Origin: DAHUXD01 sp963736455
Lineage (GTDB): Bacteria > Acidobacteriota > Thermoanaerobaculia > UBA5066 > Gp7-AA6
DNA: 64,000 bases
Reading direction: 5' to 3'
Assembly: GCA_963736455.1 (NCBI GenBank)
Contig: CAVTON010000001.1
Location: 2,888,555 to 2,952,554 of the forward strand
Under the pieces are notes generated by a model. The model was not told the origin of the DNA. It saw only the letters and a list, made by a program, of their open reading frames with translations, and did no database searches. Position 1 is the stretch's first letter. The number at the start of each line of letters is the position of its first letter. Of the stretch, positions 9,199 to 17,182 are shown piece after piece. Both the position numbers and the translations under genes were made by a program.

Positions 9199-9606
9199 CT
9201 ATTCGTCGGGCAGCTCGGGCTCCTCCTGGACCTCGCGCTTGGTGCCCGGGGCGAGCAGATCCATCAACAGGTCGGGAAGCCCCTCGGAGAACTGGCTGCG
9301 CGGCATGATCGTCGAGACCCCCGCCGCTTCGGCGCTCCGGGCGAGCTCCTTGTCCACGTGCGAGAGAAAGCCGATGACCGGCAGGTCGGCCGTCGCGCCG
9401 GCCCGACGCAGCGCCCGGACGGCGTCGAGGGACGCGCCCGACGAGGAGAGCTCGATCAGGACGGCGGCGGTGGATCCATTCGAGCAGGCGGCGGGCAGAT
9501 CTTTCGCGCTCACGAAGCGGACCGGCGCGTTCAAGTGCCGCGCCGTCGCCTCGATCTTCGAGCGGAAGAAGAGATCCTCGACGCAGGCGATGACGTCTTT
9601 GCTCAT
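9199..9606 (-). CDS. Degenerate receiver-like (CheY-fold) protein
   Basis: A 135-residue alpha/beta protein with the strand-helix rhythm of a response-regulator receiver: DVIACVEDLFFRSKIE at the start, AAVLIELSSSG where the phospho-acceptor strand should be, and LPVIGFLSHVDKEL after it. The acceptor aspartate is missing (Glu-Leu-Ser instead), so it is probably not phosphorylated in the usual way. It may bind a partner in a fixed state. The C-terminal 20 residues are acidic. It lies 36 bases after the porin gene in the kinase operon. Confidence 0.7.
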   Translation of the reverse strand: MSKDVIACVEDLFFRSKIEATARHLNAPVRFVSAKDLPAACSNGSTAAVLIELSSSGASLDAVRALRRAGATADLPVIGFLSHVDKELARSAEAAGVSTIMPRSQFSEGLPDLLMDLLAPGTKREVQEEPELPDE

Positions 9607-9642
9607 GGACGTGGCGATTCTATACGGTCGGCGACGGGTTCG

Positions 9643-10734
9643 TCAGAACATCTTCACGACGCTGACCATGATCCGGGTCACCCAGTAGTCCTGGTCGAGG
9701 CGTCTCTGGACGACCATCGCGGGCTCGACGTAAACCATCGGAAGGATGGTGTACGAGGCGCCGAAGCGGTAGCCCTCGGCCCACGTGTGCCACCACCACT
9801 CGTCCGAGTTGTAGGCTCCGACCAGGGCCTCCTGGCCGATGTACTGGTAGAAGACGAAGGCGCGCCAGCTCCCGGGGGCGCCGACCGAGCCGACGATCAC
9901 TCCCGCTTCGTAGGCGTTGGGTCCCCGGCCGACGATGCCGAAGTTGTGGACGAAGTCGAGGCTGACGGTGACGGGCAGGCACGCGACCGGGAACTGGAGC
10001 CTCACGAGGTTGTCGAGAAGCTGAAACTTCGAGAGATAGGCGAGCTTCCCGTCGACGATCGTCGTCTCGTTCTGGCGGAAGTACTGCGCATCGATGTTCC
10101 GCATGTCCATGTTCCAGAAGGCGCCCGAGGCCTGGATGGCGAAGCGGCTCTCGTCTCCCCACTTCCAGAGGACCTGTCCGACGCCGAGGATCGACTCGTC
10201 CGGTCCGTGCTGCGCGCTGTAGATCCCGGCCGCGGTGAACGTCAGGCTCGTGGTCGGTGACAGGGCCTTCACGTAGGAGAGCGAGGCGCCGGGAGTCTGG
10301 ATGTTGTACTTGTCCCAGAGCATCGGGCTCGCGGCCACGGGCAGCGCGAAGGCGCCGGCCTGAAACTCCCACGGGCCGGGCGTCCACGCGATGTAGTAGC
10401 GGTCGACGTACGCGCCGCGCGAGATCCAGTTGTCTTCGTAGAACGCGTTGTATTCGTTCGGCTCGGTGCCATAGTTGAAGGAGCCGCGCACGCCGACGCG
10501 GAAGGTCGGCGAAAAGAGGAAGTCGACTTCGGGCCGCAGCTCGAATCGCCCGCGGTCGATCGGCGCGTGGTACTGCCAGTGCTCGACGTTGTCGTACCGC
10601 GCGAGCGCGTCCCACTGCAGGGTGAAGTGGGGCCGGAACTGCTCCTCGTCGAAGTATCGGGGCGCGGAATCCTGCGCCCGCAGCCTTCCCGGGAGCGCCA
10701 GCAGCAGGGCGGCGCACCACGCCGCCCTCCTCAC
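9643..10734 (-). CDS. Putative porin / outer-membrane beta-barrel
   Basis: A 363-residue protein with an N-terminal signal peptide (RRAAWCAALLLALPGRLRAQ, cleavage near AQ-D). A long series of alternating aromatic-ended amphipathic strands follows, and it ends in Phe (SVVKMF), the usual outer-membrane insertion signal. The pattern resembles the putative-porin family. GTG at 10734 overlaps the kinase stop (GTGA) and is preceded by GAAGG, so it is translationally coupled to the kinase. Longer in-frame starts inside the kinase gene are rejected because they lack a signal peptide. Transported solute unknown. Confidence 0.78.
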   Translation of the reverse strand: MRRAAWCAALLLALPGRLRAQDSAPRYFDEEQFRPHFTLQWDALARYDNVEHWQYHAPIDRGRFELRPEVDFLFSPTFRVGVRGSFNYGTEPNEYNAFYEDNWISRGAYVDRYYIAWTPGPWEFQAGAFALPVAASPMLWDKYNIQTPGASLSYVKALSPTTSLTFTAAGIYSAQHGPDESILGVGQVLWKWGDESRFAIQASGAFWNMDMRNIDAQYFRQNETTIVDGKLAYLSKFQLLDNLVRLQFPVACLPVTVSLDFVHNFGIVGRGPNAYEAGVIVGSVGAPGSWRAFVFYQYIGQEALVGAYNSDEWWWHTWAEGYRFGASYTILPMVYVEPAMVVQRRLDQDYWVTRIMVSVVKMF

Positions 10735-12848
10735 GCCGTCACCTTCGTCAGCGCCTCGTAGAGATCGTTGACGCTCTGGTAGCGCTCCTTCGGGTCCTTC
10801 TGCATGCATTTCAGGACGATCTGCGAGACCTTCGGGTCGATCTTCGGATTGCGCGTCTGGGGCGAGGGCGGGTTCTCCTGGATGTGCTTCAGCACGACCG
10901 CGAGCGGCGTGTCGCCTTCGAAGGGGAGCGTTCCGGTGAAGACCTCGTAGAGCACGACGCCCGTCGAATAGATGTCGGAGCGGAAGTCGAGGGCCGCGCC
11001 CCGGGCCTGCTCGGGCGACATGTAGTCGGGAGTCCCCACCACCGTCCCCTCGGCCGTCATGCCTCGCTCTTCCTTCAGGCGCGCGATCCCGAAGTCCATG
11101 ATCTTCAATCCGCCCGCCGCCTCGATGATGATGTTCTGGGGCTTGATGTCCCGGTGGATGACGCCGACCTCGTGGGCGGCGGCGAGGCCCGCGCAGAGCT
11201 GCTTGGCGATCCGCAGCCCGACCGGCATCGGCAGGACGTCGCTCGCCTCGATGAGCTGTTTCAGGGTCAGCCCGCGGACGAACTCCATCGAGAGGTACCG
11301 CAGGCCTCCGGTCTCGCCGAGGTCGTGCGTGCGAAGGATGTTCGGGTGCGTGATCCGGCGGGCGAGGCGAATCTCCTGCTTGAAGCGGTCGAGCAGCGAC
11401 GGGTCGGCCGACAGGACTTCGCTGCGCAGGGTCTTGATCGCCACGGCGTCGTCGAGGTCCCGGTCGTGCGCCCGGTACACGACGCCCATCCCGCCGCGTC
11501 CGAGCAATCCCTGGATCTCGTACCGGGCGGCGAACACCTCACCGACCCGCGGCTCACCGCCGGGCGCCGCCGACGCCTTCATGACGACGGTCTCGGACTC
11601 GGCGCCGGGCTCGAGGTTCAGCGATGCGACGTACTGCTCGAGGGCCGCTTTTTCCTTGAGCTCCTCGAGCATCGCCCGGAACGAGCGCGCGAGAATCCCG
11701 ATCTCGTCCTTCGAGTCGACCGGCAGCATCGGCGTCTCGAGGTTCCCGACGCGGACCTGCTCGGTCGCGGCGACCAGGCGGCCGACCGGGCCGGTGATCC
11801 GCCGCGCGAGGAAGAACGACAGGACGAACGCGGCGACGAGCGCGGCGAGGCCGACGAGGACCTGCGTGTTCTGGATCTGGCGAAACGGCGCGAGCTCGCG
11901 CTGGCGGCTGCGCAGCGCGGCGGCGGCTCCGACGAGCTGATCCGACGAGGAGCGGATCGGCAGCACGTACGCGAGGTAGGTCTCTCCGCCGACCTCGAGC
12001 TCGAGGGGACCGATCGTCTTGCCCTGCCGCAGGACGGCCTGGACCAGGTCGTTGCGCTTCTCGATTGCCGAGACCGCCGCCGTGCCGAGGGGGCCCATCG
12101 TCGAGGCGGCGAGCGCCACCTTCGCCGGGCCTCCGGGGTTGCCGGCGTCGGCCAGAAAGACGACCTGGGTGTTCAGCAGCTGCTCGAGGCTGCGGGCCAC
12201 CTCGTCGTTGATCTGAAACGCCGCGGCGATCGCTCCGACGAGGTGCGAGCCGCCCTCGAGGACCGGGGCGGCGACGACGTCGTAGAGCCGGCCGCCGGAG
12301 AGCCAGATTCCCTCGGTCTGGTCGCCCTGGAGCGCTCCCGCGATCGTCGGCACGCCCGAGAGCTCGGCCGAATAGGGCAGCGGGCGGTCGGTGCGGGCGA
12401 GGGCCATGCCCTTGCGATCGATCGCGACCAGGAAATCCGCCCGGGCGCTCGAGCCCTGCTCGCGCTTCAGCGTGTCGAAGACCGTCTCGGGATCCGGGCG
12501 GCCCGTCTCGGGGACGAGTGTCGACATCAGCGAGATCGTGCCCGCGTTGTTGGTGAAGATGGCGAGCGTCCGCTGCAGCTCCGCGTACCGATTCTGCTGG
12601 TAGGACTCCCAGCCGGGGCCGACCTTCTTCAGATCCTCGGCGATCTTCTCGTCCGCGACGGCGCGCGACCGGATGCCCGAAACGACGACCGCGCCCCCGA
12701 CGGCGATGAAGATCAAGAGCGCCGCCATGAGGAAGATCTTGAGCGTGAGGGAAAACCGCGGCGGCTCGGGCGGAGGGAGCTTCAACCCCTTGAGGCGCAG
12801 CTCTCCCGACGTGAGCCCCAGAGTCGGGGGCCGTTCAGTAGCGCTCAT
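10731..12848 (-). CDS. Transmembrane Ser/Thr kinase with extracytoplasmic sensor and HAMP
   Basis: A 705-residue receptor kinase. Membrane helix about 36-58; extracytoplasmic Cache-like sensor about 65-320; second membrane helix about 327-348; HAMP 349-402; PknB-type kinase domain about 442-705. The glycine loop is LGRGGMGVVY, with the ATP lysine at K472, HRDIKPQN with catalytic D567, and DFG at 585-587, so it looks active. A HAMP-coupled kinase of this layout senses an envelope signal and phosphorylates cytosolic proteins. It overlaps the cupredoxin gene by 14 bases and the porin gene by 4. The degenerate receiver downstream is a plausible partner (inference). Confidence 0.92.
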   Translation of the reverse strand: MSATERPPTLGLTSGELRLKGLKLPPPEPPRFSLTLKIFLMAALLIFIAVGGAVVVSGIRSRAVADEKIAEDLKKVGPGWESYQQNRYAELQRTLAIFTNNAGTISLMSTLVPETGRPDPETVFDTLKREQGSSARADFLVAIDRKGMALARTDRPLPYSAELSGVPTIAGALQGDQTEGIWLSGGRLYDVVAAPVLEGGSHLVGAIAAAFQINDEVARSLEQLLNTQVVFLADAGNPGGPAKVALAASTMGPLGTAAVSAIEKRNDLVQAVLRQGKTIGPLELEVGGETYLAYVLPIRSSSDQLVGAAAALRSRQRELAPFRQIQNTQVLVGLAALVAAFVLSFFLARRITGPVGRLVAATEQVRVGNLETPMLPVDSKDEIGILARSFRAMLEELKEKAALEQYVASLNLEPGAESETVVMKASAAPGGEPRVGEVFAARYEIQGLLGRGGMGVVYRAHDRDLDDAVAIKTLRSEVLSADPSLLDRFKQEIRLARRITHPNILRTHDLGETGGLRYLSMEFVRGLTLKQLIEASDVLPMPVGLRIAKQLCAGLAAAHEVGVIHRDIKPQNIIIEAAGGLKIMDFGIARLKEERGMTAEGTVVGTPDYMSPEQARGAALDFRSDIYSTGVVLYEVFTGTLPFEGDTPLAVVLKHIQENPPSPQTRNPKIDPKVSQIVLKCMQKDPKERYQSVNDLYEALTKVTA

Positions 12849-13524
12849 CGGCGTCGCTGCCGGCGCCCGGGGCGTAGTCCTTGCCGTACTTGTTCTTGTG
12901 CGGCGCCGGCTGGAAGCCGGACACGTCGAGCGAGAGCGAGAGCGGCGCGTTGTCCTCGGCGCGCACGGCCACCGGCTGCGAGCCCTCGCCGCCCTCCTCG
13001 CACCAGAACTTCACGACGTACGAGCCGGGGGGAAGGTGATCGAAGCGAAAGCGGCCGTCTCGCCCGGTGACCGCGGCGAAGTCCGACTCGACGACCATGA
13101 CGAAGCCGACCATCTGCGGGTGGATGTTGCAGTAGACCCGCACCAGGCCCGCCTGGTCGAACTTCTTCGACTTGGAGGAACCGCTCCGGTAGAGGCCGAG
13201 GTCGAAGCGGTTGCCGTCCGAGACGGAGAAGACGTTGTGGTAGATCGGATCGACGTTCGGGAAATCCACGGTCGCGTCCTTCGACACGGCGAGGACCTTC
13301 GGCTCGAAGCGCTTGGAAGACTGCGTCATCCGCGCCTCCTTCGTCCCGGACGCCGGGGCGGCCGAGCGCGGCGCTCCCTCGACCCACACGACGACGTTCG
13401 AGGCATCCGGGCGCGGCTTTCCTTTTTCGAGGAGGGCGACCGATCCTTCGAGGGTCGCGCCGGGGCAGGGCAAGCCCGCGGCGAGCACAGCGAGAGCGAG
13501 GAGGACGGCGCGGAGGGGGCGCAT
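12835..13524 (-). CDS. Secreted plastocyanin-like (cupredoxin) protein
   Basis: A 229-residue protein with a signal peptide (residues 1-22). A complete type-1 copper ligand set is visible: His96 (YHNVFS), Cys132, His135 and Met138 (CNIHPQM). A following segment (TGRDGRFRFDHLPPGSYVVKFW) looks like a carboxypeptidase-regulatory beta-sandwich. Such proteins carry single electrons in the periplasm or act as copper sensors or scaffolds. It is the first gene of the minus-strand run that continues into the Ser/Thr kinase, so it may serve as or feed the sensor input (inference). Confidence 0.87.
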   Translation of the reverse strand: MRPLRAVLLALAVLAAGLPCPGATLEGSVALLEKGKPRPDASNVVVWVEGAPRSAAPASGTKEARMTQSSKRFEPKVLAVSKDATVDFPNVDPIYHNVFSVSDGNRFDLGLYRSGSSKSKKFDQAGLVRVYCNIHPQMVGFVMVVESDFAAVTGRDGRFRFDHLPPGSYVVKFWCEEGGEGSQPVAVRAEDNAPLSLSLDVSGFQPAPHKNKYGKDYAPGAGSDADERY

Positions 13525-13545
13525 GGGCCGAAAAAGGATAACTCG

Positions 13546-13590
13546 GAACTCGGACTCCGGGCGGACTGCTTCGCGGTCGACGGACGAGCG
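13546..13590. repeat. Palindromic interspersed element, copy 2
   Basis: CTCGGACTCCGGGCGG followed by CTGCTTCGCGGTCGACGG matches the element at 5209-5250 over most of its length, with substitutions in the stem. It lies between the divergent cupredoxin and selenoprotein-candidate genes. Confidence 0.5.
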
Positions 13591-13659
13591 CGGGAGTGCC
13601 GGGCGGGGCGGCGCCCTCCGGTATCATCGAATGTCATGAATGCCATGGCGGAGGAACCG

Positions 13660-13875
13660 ATGGACGAGAAGCGCGTCGAGATCTTCGGTAAGGACACCTG
13701 ACCTCACACGACCGCGGCCCGTGAGGACTACGCGAAGCGCCGGTACTCGGTCCGGTACGTCAACGTCAAGGCGGACGAGGACGAGCTCGCCCGGATGATC
13801 CAGCTGTCCGGAGGCCGCGCCGTGCCCGTCATCGTCGAGGCCGGCAAGGTGACGGTCGGCTTTGGCGGGACCTGA
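13660..13875 (+). CDS. Glutaredoxin-fold selenoprotein candidate (UXX-star-like), in-frame TGA = Sec
   Basis: Reading TGA at 13699-13701 as selenocysteine gives one 71-residue protein with Sec at residue 14. It starts MDEKRVEIFGKDT-U-PHT and goes on through a helix, a strand (RYVNVKADEDELARMI) and the cis-proline segment GGRAVPVIVEAGKV. That is a complete minimal glutaredoxin/thioredoxin fold with U-x-x-T where redox proteins have C-x-x-C. It resembles the family I recall as UXX-star (seleno)proteins. The start at 13660 follows GGAGGA; in-frame ATGs at 13636 and 13645 are alternatives. A hairpin begins at the base after TGA. A conventional gene call would end the frame at TGA or miss it. The same frame resumes on both sides without any shift, which argues against decay. 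Confidence 0.85.
13699..13726 (+). promoter_or_regulatory. Candidate bacterial SECIS hairpin after in-frame UGA
   Basis: TGA at 13699-13701 is followed immediately by CCTCAC (13702-13707), a 13-base GC-rich loop region, and GTGAGG (13721-13726), a perfect 6-bp stem. Further weak pairing inside the loop is possible. Bacterial SECIS elements are hairpins directly downstream of the UGA that bind SelB. The position fits. The required loop guanine and SelB binding are not demonstrated. Confidence 0.65.
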
Positions 13876-13880
13876 GGGGT

Positions 13881-13911
13881 TTGAGGCGCCCCGTGGGGGC
13901 GCACGTATAAT
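13881..13911 (+). promoter_or_regulatory. Candidate sigma-70-type promoter for the OPT transporter, with embedded hairpin
   Basis: A consensus -10 TATAAT is at 13906-13911, with TTGAGG at 13881-13886 as a possible -35 (19-base spacer). A perfect 7-bp hairpin GCGCCCC/GGGGCGC (13886-13902) fills the spacer and could instead end the selenoprotein transcript. The OPT gene start is 44 bases downstream. Confidence 0.45.
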
Positions 13912-13954
13912 CCCCGCCCAGCACGAACCCCCAGACGCGTAACGCGGAGGTCGC

Positions 13955-15964
13955 ATGGCGCACGATGCCTCGTCCGGATCGGAGTTCCGCCCGTATGTTT
14001 CGCCGAACGTCTCTCCGGCCGAGTTCACGCTCAAGGCGATCCTGCTCGGCGCGTTCTTCGGCGTCTTCTTCGGAGCGGCGACCGTCTATCTCGCGCTGAG
14101 GGCGGGTCTCACGGTTTCGGCCTCGGTGCCGATCGCGGTCCTCGCGATCGCGGTCTTCAAGCGGATCGGCAACTCCACGATCCTCGAGAACAACATCGTG
14201 CAGACGATCGGTTCGGCGGGCGAGTCGGTCGCCGCCGGCGTCGTCTTCACGCTGCCGGCCCTCATCTTCCTTTCCGGTGGTGAGGCGTACTTCAAGTACT
14301 GGACGATCTTCGTCCTCGCGGCGATCGGCGGCACGCTCGGCGTCCTGTTCATGATCCCCCTGCGCCGCGCCCTCATCGTGAAGGAGCACGGGAACCTGAA
14401 GTATCCCGAGGGTGTCGCCTGCGCGGACGTGCTCATCGCCGGCGAGAAGGGCGGCGATCTCGCGCGCATGGTGTTCAAGGGCGTCGGCGCCTCGCTGCTC
14501 TACAAGTTCCTGTACGGAATTCTCGGCCTCTGGAACGAAACGGCGACCTGGTTCCAGACCGGCAAGAACGGCAAGATCCCCGACGCGACGCTCCAGAGCG
14601 ACGTGACGCCCGAATACCTCGGTCTCGGTTACATCATCGGGCCCCGCATCGCGGGCGAGCTCGCCTCGGGCGGCGTCCTGTCGTGGCTCGCCCTGATTCC
14701 GCTGATCGCGATCTTCGTGCCCGAGTCCCGACTCCTGGACGACCTGCAGAGGCTCGGCTACACGGAGGCGTGGAAAGCGTCGCATTCGCACGCGCAGTGG
14801 ATCTACTTCGCCTATGTCCGCTACGTCGGCGCGGGTGCGGTCGCGTGCGCGGGCGTGATGACGCTCGTGAAGACGCTGCCGACGATCATCTCGGCGTTCC
14901 GCGAATCGGTGAAGTCGATCCGCGGCGGCTCCGGCGAGAAGAAGGCAATCCGGACCGAGGACGACCTCGGCATGGGAATCGTCGTCGTGGGCTCGATCGT
15001 GCTGGCCGTTCTGATCACGATCCTGCCGAAGTTCCCGCACGGGCCCTTTCCCGGCTCGCTCCTGATGGGCCTGCTCGTCGTCGTCTTCGGCTTCTTCTTC
15101 GTGACCGTGTCCTCGCGCATCGTCGGCATCATCGGCACGTCGTCGAACCCGATCTCGGGCATGACGATCGCGACGATCATGGCGACCTGCGTCGTCTTCG
15201 TCGCGATCGGCCGCACGGGCGACGTGTACCAGTCCGTGGCGCTGTGTGTCGGCGGCCTCGTGTGCATCGCGGCGGCCAACGCGGGGGCGACGTCGCAGGA
15301 CCTCAAGACCGGCTTCCTCGTCGGCGCGACGCCGCGCAAGCAGCAGATCGGCTTCATCATCGGAGTCCTCGTTTCGACGCTCGTCATCGGCGGAACGCTC
15401 TTCCTCCTCGACCACACCTATCGCGAGCCCGGCATGGAACACGGTATCGGCGGCGCGAAGCTCGCGGCGCCGCAGGCCACGTTGATGGCCACGATCATCA
15501 AGGGCTTGCTCGCCCAGAACCTGCCCTGGGCGCCCGTGCTCGTCGGCGTCTTCCTCGCGTTCATGGCGCAGATGGCGGGCGCGCACGCGCTGTCGTGGGC
15601 CGTCGGCGCCTACCTGCCGCTCTCGACGACCTTTCCGATCTTCATCGGCGGCATGATGAAGGCGCTCGTCGACAAGGTCACGCACCAGAAAGGCGAGGAG
15701 AGCGAGCTCTCCTCCGGAATGCTCTATGCCACGGGACTCGTCGCCGGCGGATCCCTCGGGGGGGTCCTCATCGCCGTGGTCGCCTTCCTCGGCGACTCGA
15801 TTCTCCACATGGAGAATCCCACGCTGCTCGAGAAGCTCGACCTCGGCTCGAAGTTCTACGCGCCGTTCAAGAACGGGGTCGGCGGCGACATCCTGTGCGC
15901 CGTCGTCTTCGCGATCCTCTGCTGGATGCTCGTGGGCAACGCGCGCAAGAAGCTGACCGCGTAA
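13955..15964 (+). CDS. OPT family oligopeptide transporter
   Basis: A 669-residue polytopic inner-membrane protein. The N-terminal block (SPNVSPAEFTLKAILLGAFFG, then ATVYLALRAGLTVSASVP) and the NIVQTIGSAGESVAAG segment are hallmarks of the OPT family, proton-coupled carriers for oligopeptides or metal chelates. About 14-16 hydrophobic helices are visible across the chain, matching bacterial OPT length. ATG is preceded by GGAGG. A TATAAT box lies upstream. It ends by a GC hairpin in the convergent gap before the acyltransferase gene. Substrate is not determinable. Confidence 0.93.
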   Translation: MAHDASSGSEFRPYVSPNVSPAEFTLKAILLGAFFGVFFGAATVYLALRAGLTVSASVPIAVLAIAVFKRIGNSTILENNIVQTIGSAGESVAAGVVFTLPALIFLSGGEAYFKYWTIFVLAAIGGTLGVLFMIPLRRALIVKEHGNLKYPEGVACADVLIAGEKGGDLARMVFKGVGASLLYKFLYGILGLWNETATWFQTGKNGKIPDATLQSDVTPEYLGLGYIIGPRIAGELASGGVLSWLALIPLIAIFVPESRLLDDLQRLGYTEAWKASHSHAQWIYFAYVRYVGAGAVACAGVMTLVKTLPTIISAFRESVKSIRGGSGEKKAIRTEDDLGMGIVVVGSIVLAVLITILPKFPHGPFPGSLLMGLLVVVFGFFFVTVSSRIVGIIGTSSNPISGMTIATIMATCVVFVAIGRTGDVYQSVALCVGGLVCIAAANAGATSQDLKTGFLVGATPRKQQIGFIIGVLVSTLVIGGTLFLLDHTYREPGMEHGIGGAKLAAPQATLMATIIKGLLAQNLPWAPVLVGVFLAFMAQMAGAHALSWAVGAYLPLSTTFPIFIGGMMKALVDKVTHQKGEESELSSGMLYATGLVAGGSLGGVLIAVVAFLGDSILHMENPTLLEKLDLGSKFYAPFKNGVGGDILCAVVFAILCWMLVGNARKKLTA

Positions 15965-15979
15965 GGGCGCCCGGCGCCC
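15965..15979. terminator. GC hairpin in convergent intergenic gap
   Basis: GGGCGC and GCGCCC pair across a CCG loop, right after the OPT stop codon and between convergent genes. No U run follows, so termination is only a suggestion. Confidence 0.35.
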
Positions 15980-16003
15980 GGTGCGCTCGAGCCCGGAAAC
16001 GGC

Positions 16004-17182
16004 CTAGATCACCCCGAAGGTCTTGCCGACCTTCCGGAACGCCTCCACCGCCCTGTCGAGGTCCGCCCGCTCGTGCGCCGCGGAGACCTGGCAGCGCAGG
16101 CGCGCCTGTCCCTGGGGAACGACGGGGAAGCCGAAGCCGGAGACGTACACGCCCTCTTCGAAGAGCGCCTTGCCCATCGCGAGTGCTTTGGCCGTGTCGC
16201 CGACGATGACGGGGACGATCGGATGCGTGCCGTGGGGGATCCGGAAGCCCGCGTCTCCCAGCGCCTTGCGGTAATACGCCGCGTTGTCGCGCAGGCGCGC
16301 CACGGGAGCCGGATCCTCCCGGAGCATGCGAAACGCCTCGAGGGACCCGCCGGCCACGGCCGGAGGCAGCGTGTTCGAGAAGAGATAGGTGCGGCTGCGC
16401 TGGCGCAGCGTTTCGACGAGCGCCTTCGGTCCCGTGACGAAGCCTCCGGCCGCCGATCCCATCGCCTTGCCGAGGGTTCCGGTCGTGACCGGGACCCTTC
16501 CGAAGACTCCCTGCTCCTCGGCGGTCCCGCGGCCGGTCTTGCCCAGGATCCCGGTCGCGTGCGAGTCGTCCACCGCGAGGACCGCGCCGTGCTTCTCGCA
16601 GATCCGGACGCACTCGCGCAGGTTCGCCTCCTCGCCCTCCATCGAGAAGACCCCGTCGGTGACATAGAGCTTGTCGCGCGACGTCGTGTCTTCGCCGAGC
16701 ATCCGGTCGAGGGCGGCGAGGTCGCCGTGGGGCGCCCGGTAGCGCTTCGCCTTCGACAGCCGGACGCCGTCGATGATCGACGCGTGGTTCAACTCGTCCG
16801 AGTAGAGTCCATCCGGCTCGTCCAGGACGGCCGCGAACAGGCCCTCGTTCGCCGACCAGCAGGTCATGTAGAGGATGGCGTCGTCGCACCCGAAGAACGA
16901 TGCGATCTCGGCCTCGAGCTCCTTGTGAATCTCCTGCGTGCCGCAGATGAACCGCACCGAGCCGAGGCCCGCGCCCCAGCGGTCCACGGCCTTCTTCTGC
17001 GCTTCGCGGATGCGCGGATGGTTCGCGAAACCGAGGTAGTTGTTCGAGGTCAGCATCACGACCTCGCGTCCACCGACGCGCACGCGCGGTCCCTGCGCCG
17101 ACTGCAAGACCAGCTCTTCCTTGAAGGTCCCGGCCCGGCGAAGCTCCGCCATCTCTCCGCCGAGGCGCTCGATCAGGCTCAA
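16004..17182 (-). CDS. kbl: Glycine C-acetyltransferase (2-amino-3-ketobutyrate CoA ligase)
   Basis: A 392-residue alpha-oxoamine synthase, the usual length for Kbl. It has SNNYLGFANHPRI near the start, the PLP aldimine lysine K239 in TTGTLGKAMGSAAGG, and AVDDSHATG (D205, H208) for the cofactor ring. Kbl cleaves 2-amino-3-oxobutyrate with CoA to glycine and acetyl-CoA in threonine breakdown. BioF and serine palmitoyltransferase are homologous, but overall similarity favours Kbl. The start is TTG at 17182, overlapping the preceding stop as TTGA, so it is translationally coupled to the small upstream gene. No threonine dehydrogenase is in the window. Confidence 0.9.
   Translation of the reverse strand: MSLIERLGGEMAELRRAGTFKEELVLQSAQGPRVRVGGREVVMLTSNNYLGFANHPRIREAQKKAVDRWGAGLGSVRFICGTQEIHKELEAEIASFFGCDDAILYMTCWSANEGLFAAVLDEPDGLYSDELNHASIIDGVRLSKAKRYRAPHGDLAALDRMLGEDTTSRDKLYVTDGVFSMEGEEANLRECVRICEKHGAVLAVDDSHATGILGKTGRGTAEEQGVFGRVPVTTGTLGKAMGSAAGGFVTGPKALVETLRQRSRTYLFSNTLPPAVAGGSLEAFRMLREDPAPVARLRDNAAYYRKALGDAGFRIPHGTHPIVPVIVGDTAKALAMGKALFEEGVYVSGFGFPVVPQGQARLRCQVSAAHERADLDRAVEAFRKVGKTFGVI

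Noticed and set aside
13829..15808. 659-codon open frame on the minus strand opposite the OPT transporter
   Set aside because: Its translation is Arg/Asp/Glu-rich low-complexity typical of antisense frames in GC-rich genes. The plus strand encodes a clear membrane transporter.
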